A DNA stretch of 64,000 nt from Kitasatospora acidiphila (GCF_006636205.1 NZ_VIGB01000003.1:4144501-4208500); one strand, 5' to 3'. Shown: positions 53,031-62,056, counted from the stretch's first letter. A program made the numbers and translations. The notes: generated from the letters alone by a model not told the origin.

Positions 53031-53408
53031 TTACGGCGTCGATTTCAGTGATGTAGCTGCCGCCCCCAGCACGACGTTCGAGGTATTCTCCCCGAGGACG
53101 TGGCCGGAGGAGCACGGGGACGTTCGGTCGGTGACGATACTGTAATTACTGTCGAGCAGCGTCACGTGAAGGTAGCAGTTTCCTGCGCTTCCGGAGATAT
53201 AGCCATCCGGGTAGAGCACCCAGTTGCTGGCGGCGATGCACGACTTGATTGAAAGGCCGTTGCCGACCCCGACGTATCCCGAGCAGCCACCGCCGCTGGA
53301 GTTCGGGATAGCGGTGGCGGACGCTGATGCAGTCCCGAGGGCGCCGGCTAATGCGGCAGTCGCGCCGAGGACGGCCAGGCGTCGTAAGGCTCTGGACTTG
53401 ATAAGCAT
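53031..53408 (-). CDS. Small secreted Cys-containing protein
   Basis: A 125-residue exported protein. The signal peptide is RRLAVLGATAALAGALGTAS, cleaved near ASA. The mature domain has Cys residues that could form two disulfides (SSGGGCSGYVGVGNGLSIKS, SAGNCYLHVTLLDSNYS). A suspected one-base loss in the C-run at 53063 may have truncated the end. In another frame the sequence continues GSYITEIDAVINGTDTKPVF and SPWETY to a TAG whose complement is CTA at 52981, inside the MITE's right target duplication. The ATG at 53408 follows GAGGAGGAATTTCC. Function unknown. Confidence 0.65.
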   Translation of the reverse strand: MLIKSRALRRLAVLGATAALAGALGTASASATAIPNSSGGGCSGYVGVGNGLSIKSCIAASNWVLYPDGYISGSAGNCYLHVTLLDSNYSIVTDRTSPCSSGHVLGENTSNVVLGAAATSLKSTP

Positions 53409-53881
53409 GGAAATTCCTCCTCAGAGGGTCCGTCGTGTGACTCATCCTGATGATGGCCACTCCTGCTTCCATGAGAATGGCATTCGGCGACGACGAACGT
53501 CTATTGATTTCTACTAATCGTGACGTACGACACGGTGCAATTTCCGTAAATCCAGGACAGTTCGCCATCACTCCATTTTTTGGAATAATTACTGCTACTG
53601 CTCACAAAGGAGTCTTAGGTCTCTTCCAGTCCCACATGTAACAACTGATGTCGCACCGGCCTGGCGGACTAATTCGTGACGGTCTGTCGGTTCTCCCGGC
53701 GGGGCCGTTTCGGCTGTTCGGGCTGGTGGCGGGCATGCCTGTGGCCCGGCTGTCGCGTCGGATGAGACCTTGGTGGTGAGCCCGGAGCGCAGACCAGCGC
53801 GGCCACCAACTCCCGCTTCGTCGGGGCCGGCAGCACCAGCGGGCCCAACTGCTCCGCCTCCCGGTCACTCACGCACTGCGC
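53409..53881. other. Intergenic region, partly AT-rich
   Basis: No gene seen. The part from 53450 to 53640 is AT-richer than average and should contain the promoter of the small secreted protein, but no clear hexamers were assigned. Confidence 0.45.
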
Positions 53882-54931
53882 TCACTCCAACCGGTCCGGG
53901 CCAGCCTTCTCGTCGAGTTCTAGCGGCGAGCCCGCCTTCCCGCCGATCCAACCCCGGCACGTCCAGCACGAGTGCAGCACGGCATTCGCCGCCCGAGCGG
54001 CCTTCAACTGCTTCTTCGCCTCTCGCTCCACGCGGCCGCGGCAGTGCGGGTGCTCTCCAGCCAGGCCATGACCTGACGCAGCGTGCGGGATCAAAGTTGC
54101 AGGTGAGTTCACGGACGGCCTGATGGTCGTCGCCGGTCAGCACGTAGAGGCCGACGCGTTCCAGGGCGTGATAAAGGGGCTGGGCGGTGGTGCCGACCAG
54201 GCGCCGGTGCGCGGCGGCAGTGGTCTGGTGGGCCCGGTGGGCGGCCTCGCGGGCGCGGTCGGAGGCGTCCGGGCGGTGGCGCCGGGCGCGCAGCCTGTGC
54301 TGGAGGACCGTGTCGTGGTCCGGTCGTAGGTTGAGCATGGTGGTGGCGGCCTCGCCGCGGATGCGCTGCCACTCCTGGAAGACGACCGTGGCCCGGGCGG
54401 ACAGCGCTCTTGCCGCCGACGTCGGCGTACCAGTCGGCGATCCGCAGTTCATCCTGGGCAGCGGTCAGGGCCTGGTCGATGGCGTCCAGGATGAGCCCGG
54501 CCGCCCGGCGGCGGACCCGGGGCGCGGATGCGGCCGAGCAGGCCGTGCTCCCGACCGTCGGGCTCATCCTCGTCGGGCGGTCTGGTCCAGAACGGAGTGG
54601 GCCGTCCCGGCCTGGCGGGCCGGGACGGCGAGGTCGGTACCGGGGATGCTGAACGGAAGTCCCCTTCGTCGTGCGACCAGCACCAGCCCACGACCCAACG
54701 GCCGTAGCGTTCGACGAGGGCATGCGACATGGCGTCGGCCCAGCGCTTGCCCTCGCCGTGGCTCCAGGCGATCACCGCCCGGTCCGCGAAGGAACCGTCA
54801 GGGCGGCACGGCACATACCTGGCCGGCCCAAGTGAGTGCACCACCCGCTCTACCGACGCGCTGTCGAAGGGATGACGGGCGGGGTCCACCTCGTCCCAAC
54901 TCAGAAAGCCAGGGACCAGCTCGACAATCAC
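53882..54931 (-). pseudogene. Hypothetical protein, several frameshifts
   Basis: Protein-like stretches in successive frames make one broken gene. They are, in order, VPGFLSWDEVDPARHPFDSA with RWVVGWCWSHDEGDF, then AAGLILDAIDQALTAAQDEL, then VVFQEWQRIRGEAATTMLNL with YHALERVGLYVLTGDDHQAV, and finally VEREAKKQLKAARAANAVLH. At least three shifts are needed, at about 54560, 54420 and 54100. The first part resembles proteins found on actinobacterial plasmids and islands, without known function. Given the number of breaks, real decay is as likely as error. Confidence 0.5.
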
Positions 54932-55343
54932 CGCGCAAGCCTGCCACGCCCACCTGGCGCCCGTTCAAGCGAATTACCGCTGGGCGTTGCCCATCACCGC
55001 AGCGCCGACCCGGGGCGCGTGCGGCGTCAAGTTTGGGCGTCAACCCCATGCGGCTGTCGCCGACGGAGGGGAGGAGGCGCGTCGGTCCCTCGTCGGCGCT
55101 GAGCGAGTTCGTTGGTCCCGGTTCAGAGCCGATCCTGTAATCGATCTCGCCGCTGTCGCCTTCCTACAAGAAGGAGCAGCGAGTCCGACAATCCGTCAAC
55201 CCTCCCGAGGCCCAGCGAGTCCACTTCATACGGACCGCCGCCACCCACCCGCCGATCAGCCTGTGTCTCACTGATGTCACACCGCTGTCCCACCCCAAGC
55301 AGACCGGGCGCCCTCCCGTTGGGAGAACGCCCAGGTCAGAATG
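54932..55343. other. No gene seen before attR
   Basis: 412 bp of ordinary GC-rich sequence with only short unconvincing frames. An IR (GGGCGCCCTCCC / GGGAGAACGCCC region, about 55307-55332) may form a weak hairpin. Confidence 0.4.
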
Positions 55344-55387
55344 GGTGGGCCGCCAGGGGCTCGAACCCTGAACCTACGGATTAAAAG
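55344..55387. repeat. attR: attR: 44-bp direct repeat within tRNA-Lys
   Basis: Identical to 31491-31534. It covers the 3' half of the tRNA gene plus two bases beyond its end. Confidence 0.9.
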
Positions 55388-55418
55388 TCCGCAGCTCTGC
55401 CGATTGAGCTAGCGGCCC
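55346..55418 (-). tRNA. tRNA-Lys(UUU)
   Basis: A 73-nt cloverleaf on the minus strand: acceptor GGGCCGC/GCGGCCC with discriminator A, D arm AGCTCAATCGGCAGAGCT, anticodon loop CTTTTAA (anticodon UUU), T arm GGTTCGAGCC. CCA is not encoded. It is the integration target of the island and remains intact. Confidence 0.95.
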
Positions 55419-55613
55419 GATGGCCGGGCGCGGTACCGGGACGGTACGCGTTGGCCGGGACGATCCTACCGGGTGGAGGGCGGCGATTGGCCAGTGGTTT
55501 GGGGGCCGTGCCCCGGGCGGTGGGCGTCGGGGGCGGCGGGGGCGGGTTAGGGTCGAACGGACCGGGGTCGCGAGGGGCCCGGTCGGAGTGGATGACACCG
55601 AAGGAGCGCAGCC

Positions 55614-55919
55614 ATGCCCAGGATCCCCACCGCCGCGATCGCCGCCGCCGGGCTGATCGGCGGCTACGGCACCGCCCGCTTCACCGGGAAGCGGCCGCTC
55701 GGGGGCGCCGTGCTGGCGGCGGCCGGTGCCGGTGCGGCGTACCAGTGGCGACGGGACGCCGGGACGGGGGCGGCGGCCGGGTTGACCGGTCTCTACCTCG
55801 CGGCGTTCGGCGGTTCGCACCCCCTGGCCAAGAAGATCGGCGCCTGGCCGTCGGTGCTCGCGGTGACCGGTGTGGTCGCGGCCGTCTCGGTGCTGACGGA
55901 GCGTCGGCTCGCACGCTGA
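55614..55919 (+). CDS. Small glycine/alanine-rich membrane protein
   Basis: A 101-residue protein with two or three hydrophobic segments (TAAIAAAGLIGGYGTARFTG, GGAVLAAAGAGAAYQW, SVLAVTGVVAAVSVL). It starts with ATG after GAAGGAGCGCAGCC and has host-like codon use. It is probably a small inner-membrane protein of actinobacteria; no function known. Confidence 0.72.
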   Translation: MPRIPTAAIAAAGLIGGYGTARFTGKRPLGGAVLAAAGAGAAYQWRRDAGTGAAAGLTGLYLAAFGGSHPLAKKIGAWPSVLAVTGVVAAVSVLTERRLAR

Positions 55920-56051
55920 GCATCCGGCGGTCGCGGGTGACAGGAGCCCGGGAACTGGGCAGGATCACATTACGGCTACCGAGGTGGCCGAGCAGATGAC
56001 GGGGAGTCACTGAGAGGGTCGAGGCGCGGCGACGAAGTCGGGGGGACGACG

Positions 56052-56921
56052 ATGAGCCATGTCAGCCACGGAGTGTCGCTGTACTGCTGGTGGGCGGGCC
56101 TGGTGGTGCTGGTGATCGGGGTGCCGGCGGTGGCGCTGCGGCTCACCCGGTTCGCCCGGCTCGGGACCGAGGTGCGGGGCACCGTCACCGAGGTGCGGCT
56201 GTCGCGGTGGCACGACACGGACTCGGTCCACCTGGTCGTCCGGTTCACCGATCCGGTCAGTGAGCGCGAGGTGGTCGGCCGGCCGGCCTGCGGGCGGGTG
56301 CCGCTGGCGGGCTGGCCGGGCCAGACCGTGGCCGTCCGGTATCTGGCGGGCGATCCCGAGCGCTTCCAGGTCGGCCCGCAGACCAGCGTGCTGGACGCCG
56401 GGCTGACCAGCCTGCTGCTGATGACGGTGGGTTCGGTCGCCCTGGTGCTGACCCGGTGGACCGATCCGGACGCGATCGCCACCAGCGGGGTGCTGGCCGG
56501 CTCGGCCCTGGCGCTCGGCAGCGCCGCGCTGCTGAACAGCCGGGCCGGGCGGCGCGAGCAGCGGGCCCGGCTGCGCAACCGGGGCGTGGTCGGCCCGGGG
56601 CGGCTGGTCGGCAGCTACCTGGTGGACGGCGGCGCGGACGGCGCGCACCGCTACCACCCGGTGGTCAGCTTCGCCTCGGTCGGCGGCGAGCGGATCACCG
56701 GCGTCGACCTGTCCACCCACAACCGGCATGGCTACCCGGCCGACGGGCGGGTGGTGACGATCCGTCATCTGCCGCAGGATCCGCTGCTGTTCCGGGTCGA
56801 CAGCCTCTCCCGGCCGTCGGCCGAGCGGGCCGCCCTGACCACGGCCACGGTCGGCCTGGTCGCGATGCTGGCCTGCTGCGGTGCCCTGATCACGGTCGGC
56901 GAAACGCTCACCAGCCACTGA
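56052..56921 (+). CDS. DUF3592-type membrane protein
   Basis: A 289-residue protein with an N-terminal TM (WWAGLVVLVIGVPAVALRLT), a beta-rich soluble domain of DUF3592 type (GTVTEVRLSRWHDTDSVHLV, GQTVAVRYLAGDPERFQVGP), two central TMs (LLLMTVGSVALVLTRW, ATSGVLAGSALALGSAALL), a second similar soluble domain (YHPVVSFASVGGERITGVDL, GRVVTIRHLPQDPLLFRVDS), and a C-terminal TM. The duplicated DUF3592 repeat suggests an internal duplication. Function unknown. Confidence 0.8.
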   Translation: MSHVSHGVSLYCWWAGLVVLVIGVPAVALRLTRFARLGTEVRGTVTEVRLSRWHDTDSVHLVVRFTDPVSEREVVGRPACGRVPLAGWPGQTVAVRYLAGDPERFQVGPQTSVLDAGLTSLLLMTVGSVALVLTRWTDPDAIATSGVLAGSALALGSAALLNSRAGRREQRARLRNRGVVGPGRLVGSYLVDGGADGAHRYHPVVSFASVGGERITGVDLSTHNRHGYPADGRVVTIRHLPQDPLLFRVDSLSRPSAERAALTTATVGLVAMLACCGALITVGETLTSH

Positions 56922-56959
56922 CCGGGCCAGCCGTCGGCCCACTGGGCCCAGCCGGTCGA

Positions 56960-57790
56960 TCAGCCGCCGAACCGGGCCGTGAACGCGGCCCGGTTGGCCG
57001 ACTGCGGCGAGCGGTCCCAGACCGCGAACACCACCCGCTGGAAGGCCGAGCCATGGCTCGCCAGTGCCGCCCCGAAGGCCTCGGCCACCTGCACCGGGTC
57101 GTTGCGGAACACCCCGCACCCCCAGGCGCCCAGGACCAGTTGCCGCACCCCGTGCTCGGCGGCCACCGCCAGCACCCGGTGGGCCCGCTCGGTCAGCAGC
57201 TCCGCCAGCTCGGCCGGCGAGCTCTGTGAACGCAGCTGCAGCTGGCCGGCGTTGGGGGCCGGCGAGGTCAGGAAGTCGACCCGGTACGGCTGGGCGAGCA
57301 GCTCACCGTGCTCGTCGCGGATCACCGGCACCCCGGGCGAGAAGACCACCCGGTGGCTGTACCGCAGATCGCTGGAGGCCCGGTGCTCGGCGTAGTAGTC
57401 CGGCGCGCCCAGCAGGCAGGAGTAGAGCAGTGCGCTGCGGCACAGGTCCTCCTCCTGGGCCCGGGCGCCCCGCAGGTAGCCGCCGCCGGGGTTGCGTGCC
57501 GAGGCGAAGTTGAGCACGCCGACCGCCGCCTCGTCCCCGTGGTCCCGCACCAGCCGCCGGGCGGCCGCCATGCTGCCCTCGGCGGTGACCTCGGCGACCG
57601 GCGCACCGGAGCGGCTTGAGGGGTCGTCAGCGCCGGCGCCGGTCCAGTCCGGCGCATAGCTGACGGTGCCGTCCTGGGCGGCCGCCAGCCAGTCGCGGAT
57701 CACCACCTCGGTGCCGTCCGCCGTCCGATAGCTTCCCCGGCCTGCGATCTCCTCGTTCCGCTTGGCCAGTTCGCTCAGTCTGCTGCTCAT
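56960..57790 (-). CDS. Bacterial PARG-type macrodomain protein (TIGR02452 family)
   Basis: A 276-residue protein of the bacterial poly(ADP-ribose) glycohydrolase family, which removes ADP-ribose from proteins or polymers. The diagnostic GGG-X6-QEE catalytic loop reads NPGGGYLRGARAQEEDLCR (about residues 104-122), with both Glu present. NFASARNPGGG before it and VLGAWGCGVFRNDPVQVA (about 220) form the ADP-ribose site. No ADP-ribosyltransferase gene is adjacent. The ATG at 57790 begins MSSRLSELAKRNEEI. Confidence 0.9.
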   Translation of the reverse strand: MSSRLSELAKRNEEIAGRGSYRTADGTEVVIRDWLAAAQDGTVSYAPDWTGAGADDPSSRSGAPVAEVTAEGSMAAARRLVRDHGDEAAVGVLNFASARNPGGGYLRGARAQEEDLCRSALLYSCLLGAPDYYAEHRASSDLRYSHRVVFSPGVPVIRDEHGELLAQPYRVDFLTSPAPNAGQLQLRSQSSPAELAELLTERAHRVLAVAAEHGVRQLVLGAWGCGVFRNDPVQVAEAFGAALASHGSAFQRVVFAVWDRSPQSANRAAFTARFGG

Positions 57791-57870
57791 CCGCCGACGG
57801 TACGCCGCCGCCCGCGCCCGCCGCCAACGGATAAGGGAACGGGCGGGAGAGGACGACGGCGGAATGCGGG

Positions 57871-57902
57871 AAGGCCCGCCCCACCGGAGTGGAGCGGGCC
57901 TT
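57871..57902 (-). terminator. Terminator after the DEAD-box helicase gene
   Basis: AAGGCCCGC (57871-57879) and GCGGGCCTT (57894-57902) form a perfect 9-bp stem with partial pairing in the loop. There is no T-run, as is common in Streptomyces. Confidence 0.65.
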
Positions 57903-57933
57903 CAACACCCGTCGGCGGCAAGCCGACCGAGCG

Positions 57934-60189
57934 TCAGTTCTTCCAACGCGGCTTGCGGTCGCCGCCGTTGTTGTCACGGTCGCCGAACGAGCGGTCCCCG
58001 TAGGAACGGCCGGCGCGGTCGCCGTACCCGCCACCCTGCGGACGGCCGCCGGAGCGGTGGTCGTCACGGCGGGCGAACGGACGGCTGCTGCCGGCGCCGC
58101 GGTTGTCGCGGTCACCGAAGGAACGCGCCGGACGGTCACCGAAGGAACGGCCACCACGGTCGTCACGGTCACGACCGCCACCACCGAAGCCCCGGTTGTC
58201 ACGGTCACCGAACGAACGCGCCGGACGGTCACCGAAGGAACGGCCACCACGGTCGTCACGGTCACGACCGCCACCACCGAAACCGCGGTTGTCACGGTCA
58301 CCGAACGAACGCGCCGGACGGTCACCGAAGGAACGGCCACCACGGTCGTCACGGTCACGACCGCCACCACCGAAACCGCGGTTGTCACGGTCACCGAACG
58401 AACGCGCCGGACGGTCACCGAACGAGCGGCCACCACGGTCGTCACGGTCACGACCGCCACCACCGAAGGAACGGCCACCGCGATCGTCGCGGTCACGACC
58501 GCCACCACCGAAGGAACGGCCACCGCGGTCATCGCGGTCACGACCGCCACCGCCGAACGACGACCGCTCGTTGCGCGGCTCCCGGTACGCCGGAATCCGC
58601 TCCTCGCGCGGCTCGCGGGTCTCCCGGACCTCGCGCACCTCGCGCTGCTCCTCGACGGCCGCGGCCGCCTCGGCACCGGCAGCCGGCTCGTCGGCCTGGG
58701 CCGCCGGCTCCTCCTCGATGCCCAGCTCGGCCCGCTCGCGGGCGGCCCGGGCGGCCAGGCGGTCGGCCTCGTCGCGCAGCTCGGCGGCCCGGCGCTGAGC
58801 GCGCTCCAGCTGCTTGCTGAGCTCGGCGACCTCACGCTCGGCGGCACCGGCGATGCCGGAGGCGCTCTCCGCCTGGACCTCGACCAGCGAGCGGGCGCCG
58901 GTGATCTTGGCGACCTCGGCGTCGAAGGCGCGGTCCAGGATGTGCCGGGAGGCGTCCACGCCCGCGTCCTCCATCAGGCGGAAGACGCCACGGCGCTGGT
59001 GCGGCAGCACCAGGGTGACGACGGCGCCGGAGCGGCCGGCCCGGGCGGTGCGGCCGGAGCGGTGCAGGTAGTCCTTGTGGTCGCCGGCCGGGTCCACGTT
59101 GAGCACCAGGTCGATGCCGTCCACGTGGATACCGCGCGCCGCGACGTCGGTCGCGACGACGACGTTGACGTAGCCGTCCTTGAAGTCGCCCAGCACCCGG
59201 GTGCGGGCGCCCTGGGTCATACCGCCGTGCAGCGCGTCGGCCTTCACGCCGGCCTCGATCAGCTGCTCGGCGACCCGGTCGGCGCCCATCTGGGTGCGGA
59301 CGAAGATGATCGTGCGGCCCTTGCGGGCGGCGATCGCGTTGGTGATCGGCGCCTTGTCCTTCGGCTTCACCACGAGGATGTGGTGGGTCATGGTGGTGAC
59401 CGCACCGGCCGAGGGGTCGACCTCGTGGGTGACCGGGTTCTTCAGGTAGCGCTTGACCAGGGTGTCGATCTCGTTCTCCAGGGTGGCGGAGAAGAGCAGG
59501 CGCTGGCCGCCGGCCGGCACCTGGTCGAGGATCTCGGTGACCTCGGGCAGGAAGCCCATGTCGGCCATCTGGTCGGCCTCGTCGAGCACCACGGTCTGGA
59601 CGTCGGCGAGCTTGGCGGTGCCGCGGTTGATCAGGTCGCGCAGGCGGCCGGGGGTGGCCACCAGGACGTCGACGCCGCGCTCCAGCGCGTAGATCTGGTT
59701 GGACATCGAGGTGCCGCCGCAGACCACCTTGAGCTTGAGCCCGAGCACCGAGCCGAACGGCTCCAGCGCGTCGGCGACCTGCATGGCCAGCTCGCGGGTC
59801 GGCACCAGGATCAGGCCGCGCGGGTGCTTGGGCTTGGTGCGCTCGCCGTCGGCGAGGCGGGTGAGCAGCGGCAGGCCGAAGCTCAGGGTCTTGCCGGAGC
59901 CGGTGCGGCCACGGCCGAGGACGTCCTTGCCGGCCAGCGCGTCCGGGATGGTCGCGGCCTGGATCGGGAACGGGGTGGTGACGCCGCGCTTGGCGAGGGC
60001 ACGCACCACGTCGTCGTGCAGGCCCAGGTCACCGAAGGTGATGGTGGGCTCGGCGGGCTCCTCGACGGCGTCGGTGGGCTCGGCGTCGGTGAGGTCGGCG
60101 TCGATGGTGTCGATCAGGTCGGCGGCGTCAACCGTCTCGTCCTGGGCGTCAGCGGGCATGACGAAGCGGTCGTCGTCAACGAGAGACAA
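57934..60189 (-). CDS. DEAD-box RNA helicase with C-terminal RGG repeats
   Basis: A 751-residue ATP-dependent RNA helicase. The Q motif is near TFGDLGLHDDVVRALAKRG. Motif I is GRTGSGKT (about residue 95), Ia PTRELAMQ, II DEAD in TVVLDEADQMADMGF, III SAT, and the C-terminal lobe has VATDVAARGIHVDG and HRSGRTARAGR. A coiled region (QLERAQRRAAELRDEADRLA) and a Gly/Arg/Asp-rich tail follow, with tandem GFGGGGRDRDDRGGRSFGDR units. The TTG at 60189 has GGAAGG seven bases upstream; an ATG at 60159 is the alternative. It probably unwinds mRNA or rRNA structure, for example in the cold. Confidence 0.93.
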   Translation of the reverse strand: MSLVDDDRFVMPADAQDETVDAADLIDTIDADLTDAEPTDAVEEPAEPTITFGDLGLHDDVVRALAKRGVTTPFPIQAATIPDALAGKDVLGRGRTGSGKTLSFGLPLLTRLADGERTKPKHPRGLILVPTRELAMQVADALEPFGSVLGLKLKVVCGGTSMSNQIYALERGVDVLVATPGRLRDLINRGTAKLADVQTVVLDEADQMADMGFLPEVTEILDQVPAGGQRLLFSATLENEIDTLVKRYLKNPVTHEVDPSAGAVTTMTHHILVVKPKDKAPITNAIAARKGRTIIFVRTQMGADRVAEQLIEAGVKADALHGGMTQGARTRVLGDFKDGYVNVVVATDVAARGIHVDGIDLVLNVDPAGDHKDYLHRSGRTARAGRSGAVVTLVLPHQRRGVFRLMEDAGVDASRHILDRAFDAEVAKITGARSLVEVQAESASGIAGAAEREVAELSKQLERAQRRAAELRDEADRLAARAARERAELGIEEEPAAQADEPAAGAEAAAAVEEQREVREVRETREPREERIPAYREPRNERSSFGGGGRDRDDRGGRSFGGGGRDRDDRGGRSFGGGGRDRDDRGGRSFGDRPARSFGDRDNRGFGGGGRDRDDRGGRSFGDRPARSFGDRDNRGFGGGGRDRDDRGGRSFGDRPARSFGDRDNRGFGGGGRDRDDRGGRSFGDRPARSFGDRDNRGAGSSRPFARRDDHRSGGRPQGGGYGDRAGRSYGDRSFGDRDNNGGDRKPRWKN
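58095..58560. repeat. Tandem coding repeats (93-bp and 45-bp units)
   Basis: Inside the helicase gene a 93-bp unit coding for 31 residues is repeated about four times with very few differences, flanked by 45-bp partial units. Repeat number may vary between strains, and assembly may collapse it. Confidence 0.85.
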
Positions 60190-60341
60190 TGCAAAACCTT
60201 CCGGAAGTGGCACGCGCCAAAGTCCGGGGTTCTGAGTTACTACCGCCTCTATGCGGTCAGCCACGGATCGCCGGAACGCGCCAAGGGCGCCGAAAAAGGG
60301 GATCAGGGCGCCAGTCAAATGGATCAAACGAACGATCTACC

Positions 60342-60371
60342 ACCATACGGGAGCCATCGGAGCAAAGGCAA
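60342..60371 (-). promoter_or_regulatory. Candidate promoter of the helicase gene
   Basis: On the minus strand TTGCCT (60366-60371) and TATGGT (60342-60347) are 18 bp apart, each matching four of six consensus bases. The resulting leader would be about 145 nt. Confidence 0.4.
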
Positions 60372-60388
60372 ACCCGCTGGCCAACTCC

Positions 60389-61239
60389 CTATTGTGCGAC
60401 CGATCCGCCACGCCGGGCCGCGGATCCTGAGCCGGCGGCCGGTCCGGAGCCGCTGGCCGTCGGTGTCGGCGCCGGGCTGGGGGCCGTGGACGGGGTCGGC
60501 CGGCTGGACGCGGACGGCGCCGGGAGCGCCGTCGCCGAGGGGCCGCCGCCCGTCGTACCGGGGCCACCGGTGCTCGGGGCCTGGCTGCCGCCGCCCGAGC
60601 CGCCGCCGGTGCGCCCGGACCCCGCCGTCGGCCCGCCACCGGCGCCGCCGGCCGACCCGGACTGCGGCGGCACCGGCACCACGCTCCCCGGCACGGCGGG
60701 CGCCGGCGACACACCCGGGCCCGGGTCGCTCGGCTGGGCCGGCTCGCTGCCGGGCGGCACCGGGGCGGCCCCCGAGGCACCGACCGTGGCACCGCTGCTC
60801 GCGGCCGACCCGCCCGCGCCGTGCCCGGTCCGCCCCGGGCGCCCGGCCTGATGGTTCGCCACCGGCGCCCGGAGGCCCGGCCGCTCGGGCTGGCCACCCC
60901 GGAGGCGTGTGCGACCGGCTGCTGGTCCGTGCCGGAGCCCACCGCCATGCACCCCGCCGCGCTCAGCGAGGACAGCGCCAGCACCGCGGTGCGCACCGCC
61001 ATGGTCCGGAAGGCGGCCGCCCGCTCCGGCCGGCCGCCCCCGCACACCACCAGGCCCTGCCGCATGACCAGGCTCTGCCGCACCACCGACGCCACCGACA
61101 GCCGCCGCCCGGCCGGCCCGCCGCCGGAGCCGAACCGCTTGCCCGGCCGGATCTGGAACCGCGCGCCCGCCCTCGAAGCCCCGGTCACCGTCACCCGGAC
61201 CCAGTTCGCCTTCGCCTTCGTCGGATTCGTCGGAACCAC
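60389..61239 (-). pseudogene. Membrane-anchored Pro/Gly/Ser-rich protein, frameshifted
   Basis: The N-terminus reads VVPTNPTKAKANWVRVTVTG from a GTG at 61239 (GGAGAGG upstream), then a basic stretch and a hydrophobic segment (MAVRTAVLALSSLSAAGCMA), then a low-complexity Gly/Pro/Ser/Thr tail. One base is missing around 60830, after which the tail continues in another frame (GSAASSGATVGASGAAPVPP and on to ARRGGSVAQ). The 851-nt length fits one lost base. It is probably an exported or membrane-tethered protein. No domain recognised; low complexity makes the frame call uncertain. Confidence 0.5.
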
Positions 61240-61516
61240 TGCCGCCGCCTCTCCTGGCCGCCCCGCCCTGGCCGCGCAACCGGCGGCCCTTCCGGTGCCC
61301 AACGCCCGAGCCGCCACGGGGACACGGGCGACCATGCGCACGCCCCGGCGCGTGCGCCGACGCCACGCGGATCCGACGCGGCACCGGTGCCGACCGCACG
61401 CAGCCCCCATCGCCCGCGCGGCCGGCGCCGCCCGCGCGACACGCACGACACGCGCGAGACGGCCGTCCGTCGCCGATGATCTGGCACTCCCTCACCCGCC
61501 CGTCGACAATGGGCGG

Positions 61517-61864
61517 GTGGAGATGAGCCGGGAAGTATTCGAGGGCCTGGTCAGCGACGCCCTCGACCAGATCCCCCCGCAGCTGGCGGCCATGATGGAC
61601 AACGTCGCGGTCTTCGTCGAGGACGAGCCCGACCCCGCCACCCCCGAGTTGCTCGGCCTCTACGAGGGCACCCCGCTGACCGAGCGCGGTGAGTGGTACG
61701 CCGGGGTGCTGCCCGACCGGATCATCATCTACCGCGGCCCGACCCTGCGCCTGTGCGAGACCGCGGAGCTCGTGATCGCCGAGGTCCGCACCACCGTCAT
61801 CCACGAGGTGGCCCACCACTTCGGCTTCGACGACCACGAGCTGCACGAGCTCGGCTGGTCCTGA
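61517..61864 (+). CDS. Metallopeptidase-family (zincin) protein
   Basis: A 115-residue minizincin-type protein. The metal site is HEVAHHFGFDDHEL, an HExxH extended by His and Asp (about residues 95-108). The upstream part VFVEDEPDPATPELLGLYEG, followed by ERGEWYAGVLPDRIIIYRGP, is highly characteristic of the small actinobacterial family. The GTG at 61517 (VEMSREVFEG) is favoured; an ATG two codons later is possible. There is no signal peptide, so it is cytosolic. Proteolytic activity has not been shown for most members as far as I know. Confidence 0.85.
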   Translation: MEMSREVFEGLVSDALDQIPPQLAAMMDNVAVFVEDEPDPATPELLGLYEGTPLTERGEWYAGVLPDRIIIYRGPTLRLCETAELVIAEVRTTVIHEVAHHFGFDDHELHELGWS

Positions 61865-61983
61865 CCTGGTCAGCCCGCCGACCGGGCCCGCGGCCGGGCG
61901 GATCAATCCGTTTTGGTGTTCGCGCCCGGATCCCATATGCTTCTCACGTCCCCGACCGCTGGAGAACAGCAGGCGGGCCGAAA

Positions 61984-62056
61984 GCCCTCATCGTCTAGTG
62001 GCCCAGGACGCCGCCCTTTCAAGGCGGTAGCACGGGTTCGAATCCCGTTGGGGGCA
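61984..62056 (+). tRNA. tRNA-Glu(UUC)
   Basis: A 73-nt cloverleaf: acceptor GCCCTCA/TGGGGGC, anticodon loop CTTTCAA (UUC), T arm GGGTTCGAATCCC. First of a three-tRNA cluster. Confidence 0.95.

Larger units (their letters stand above)
31491..55387. mobile_element. Integrative genomic island in tRNA-Lys
   Basis: About 23.9 kb bounded by 44-bp direct repeats, with the intact tRNA-Lys at the right end and a tyrosine integrase about 0.6 kb inside the left end. Contents are a second integrase, secreted and exported proteins, an export operon, a lectin, a lone kinase, transposase fragments and a MITE-like element. I see no replication initiator, FtsK-like transfer gene or clear excisionase, so it may be an immobile or helper-dependent island, or a composite of two elements. 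Confidence 0.85.

Noticed and set aside
56920-56957. Hairpin GACCGG...CCGGTC between the DUF3592 and PARG genes
   Set aside because: The 6-bp outer arms are far apart and have no T-run; too weak to call a terminator.
58100-58800. CRISPR-like appearance of the regular repeats
   Set aside because: Repeats have no unique spacers; they are in-frame coding repeats of the helicase RGG tail.
57889-61479. Very long plus-strand open frame opposite the helicase
   Set aside because: Repetitive Thr/Val/Arg translation is the antisense of the RGG repeats; the helicase motifs are on the minus strand.
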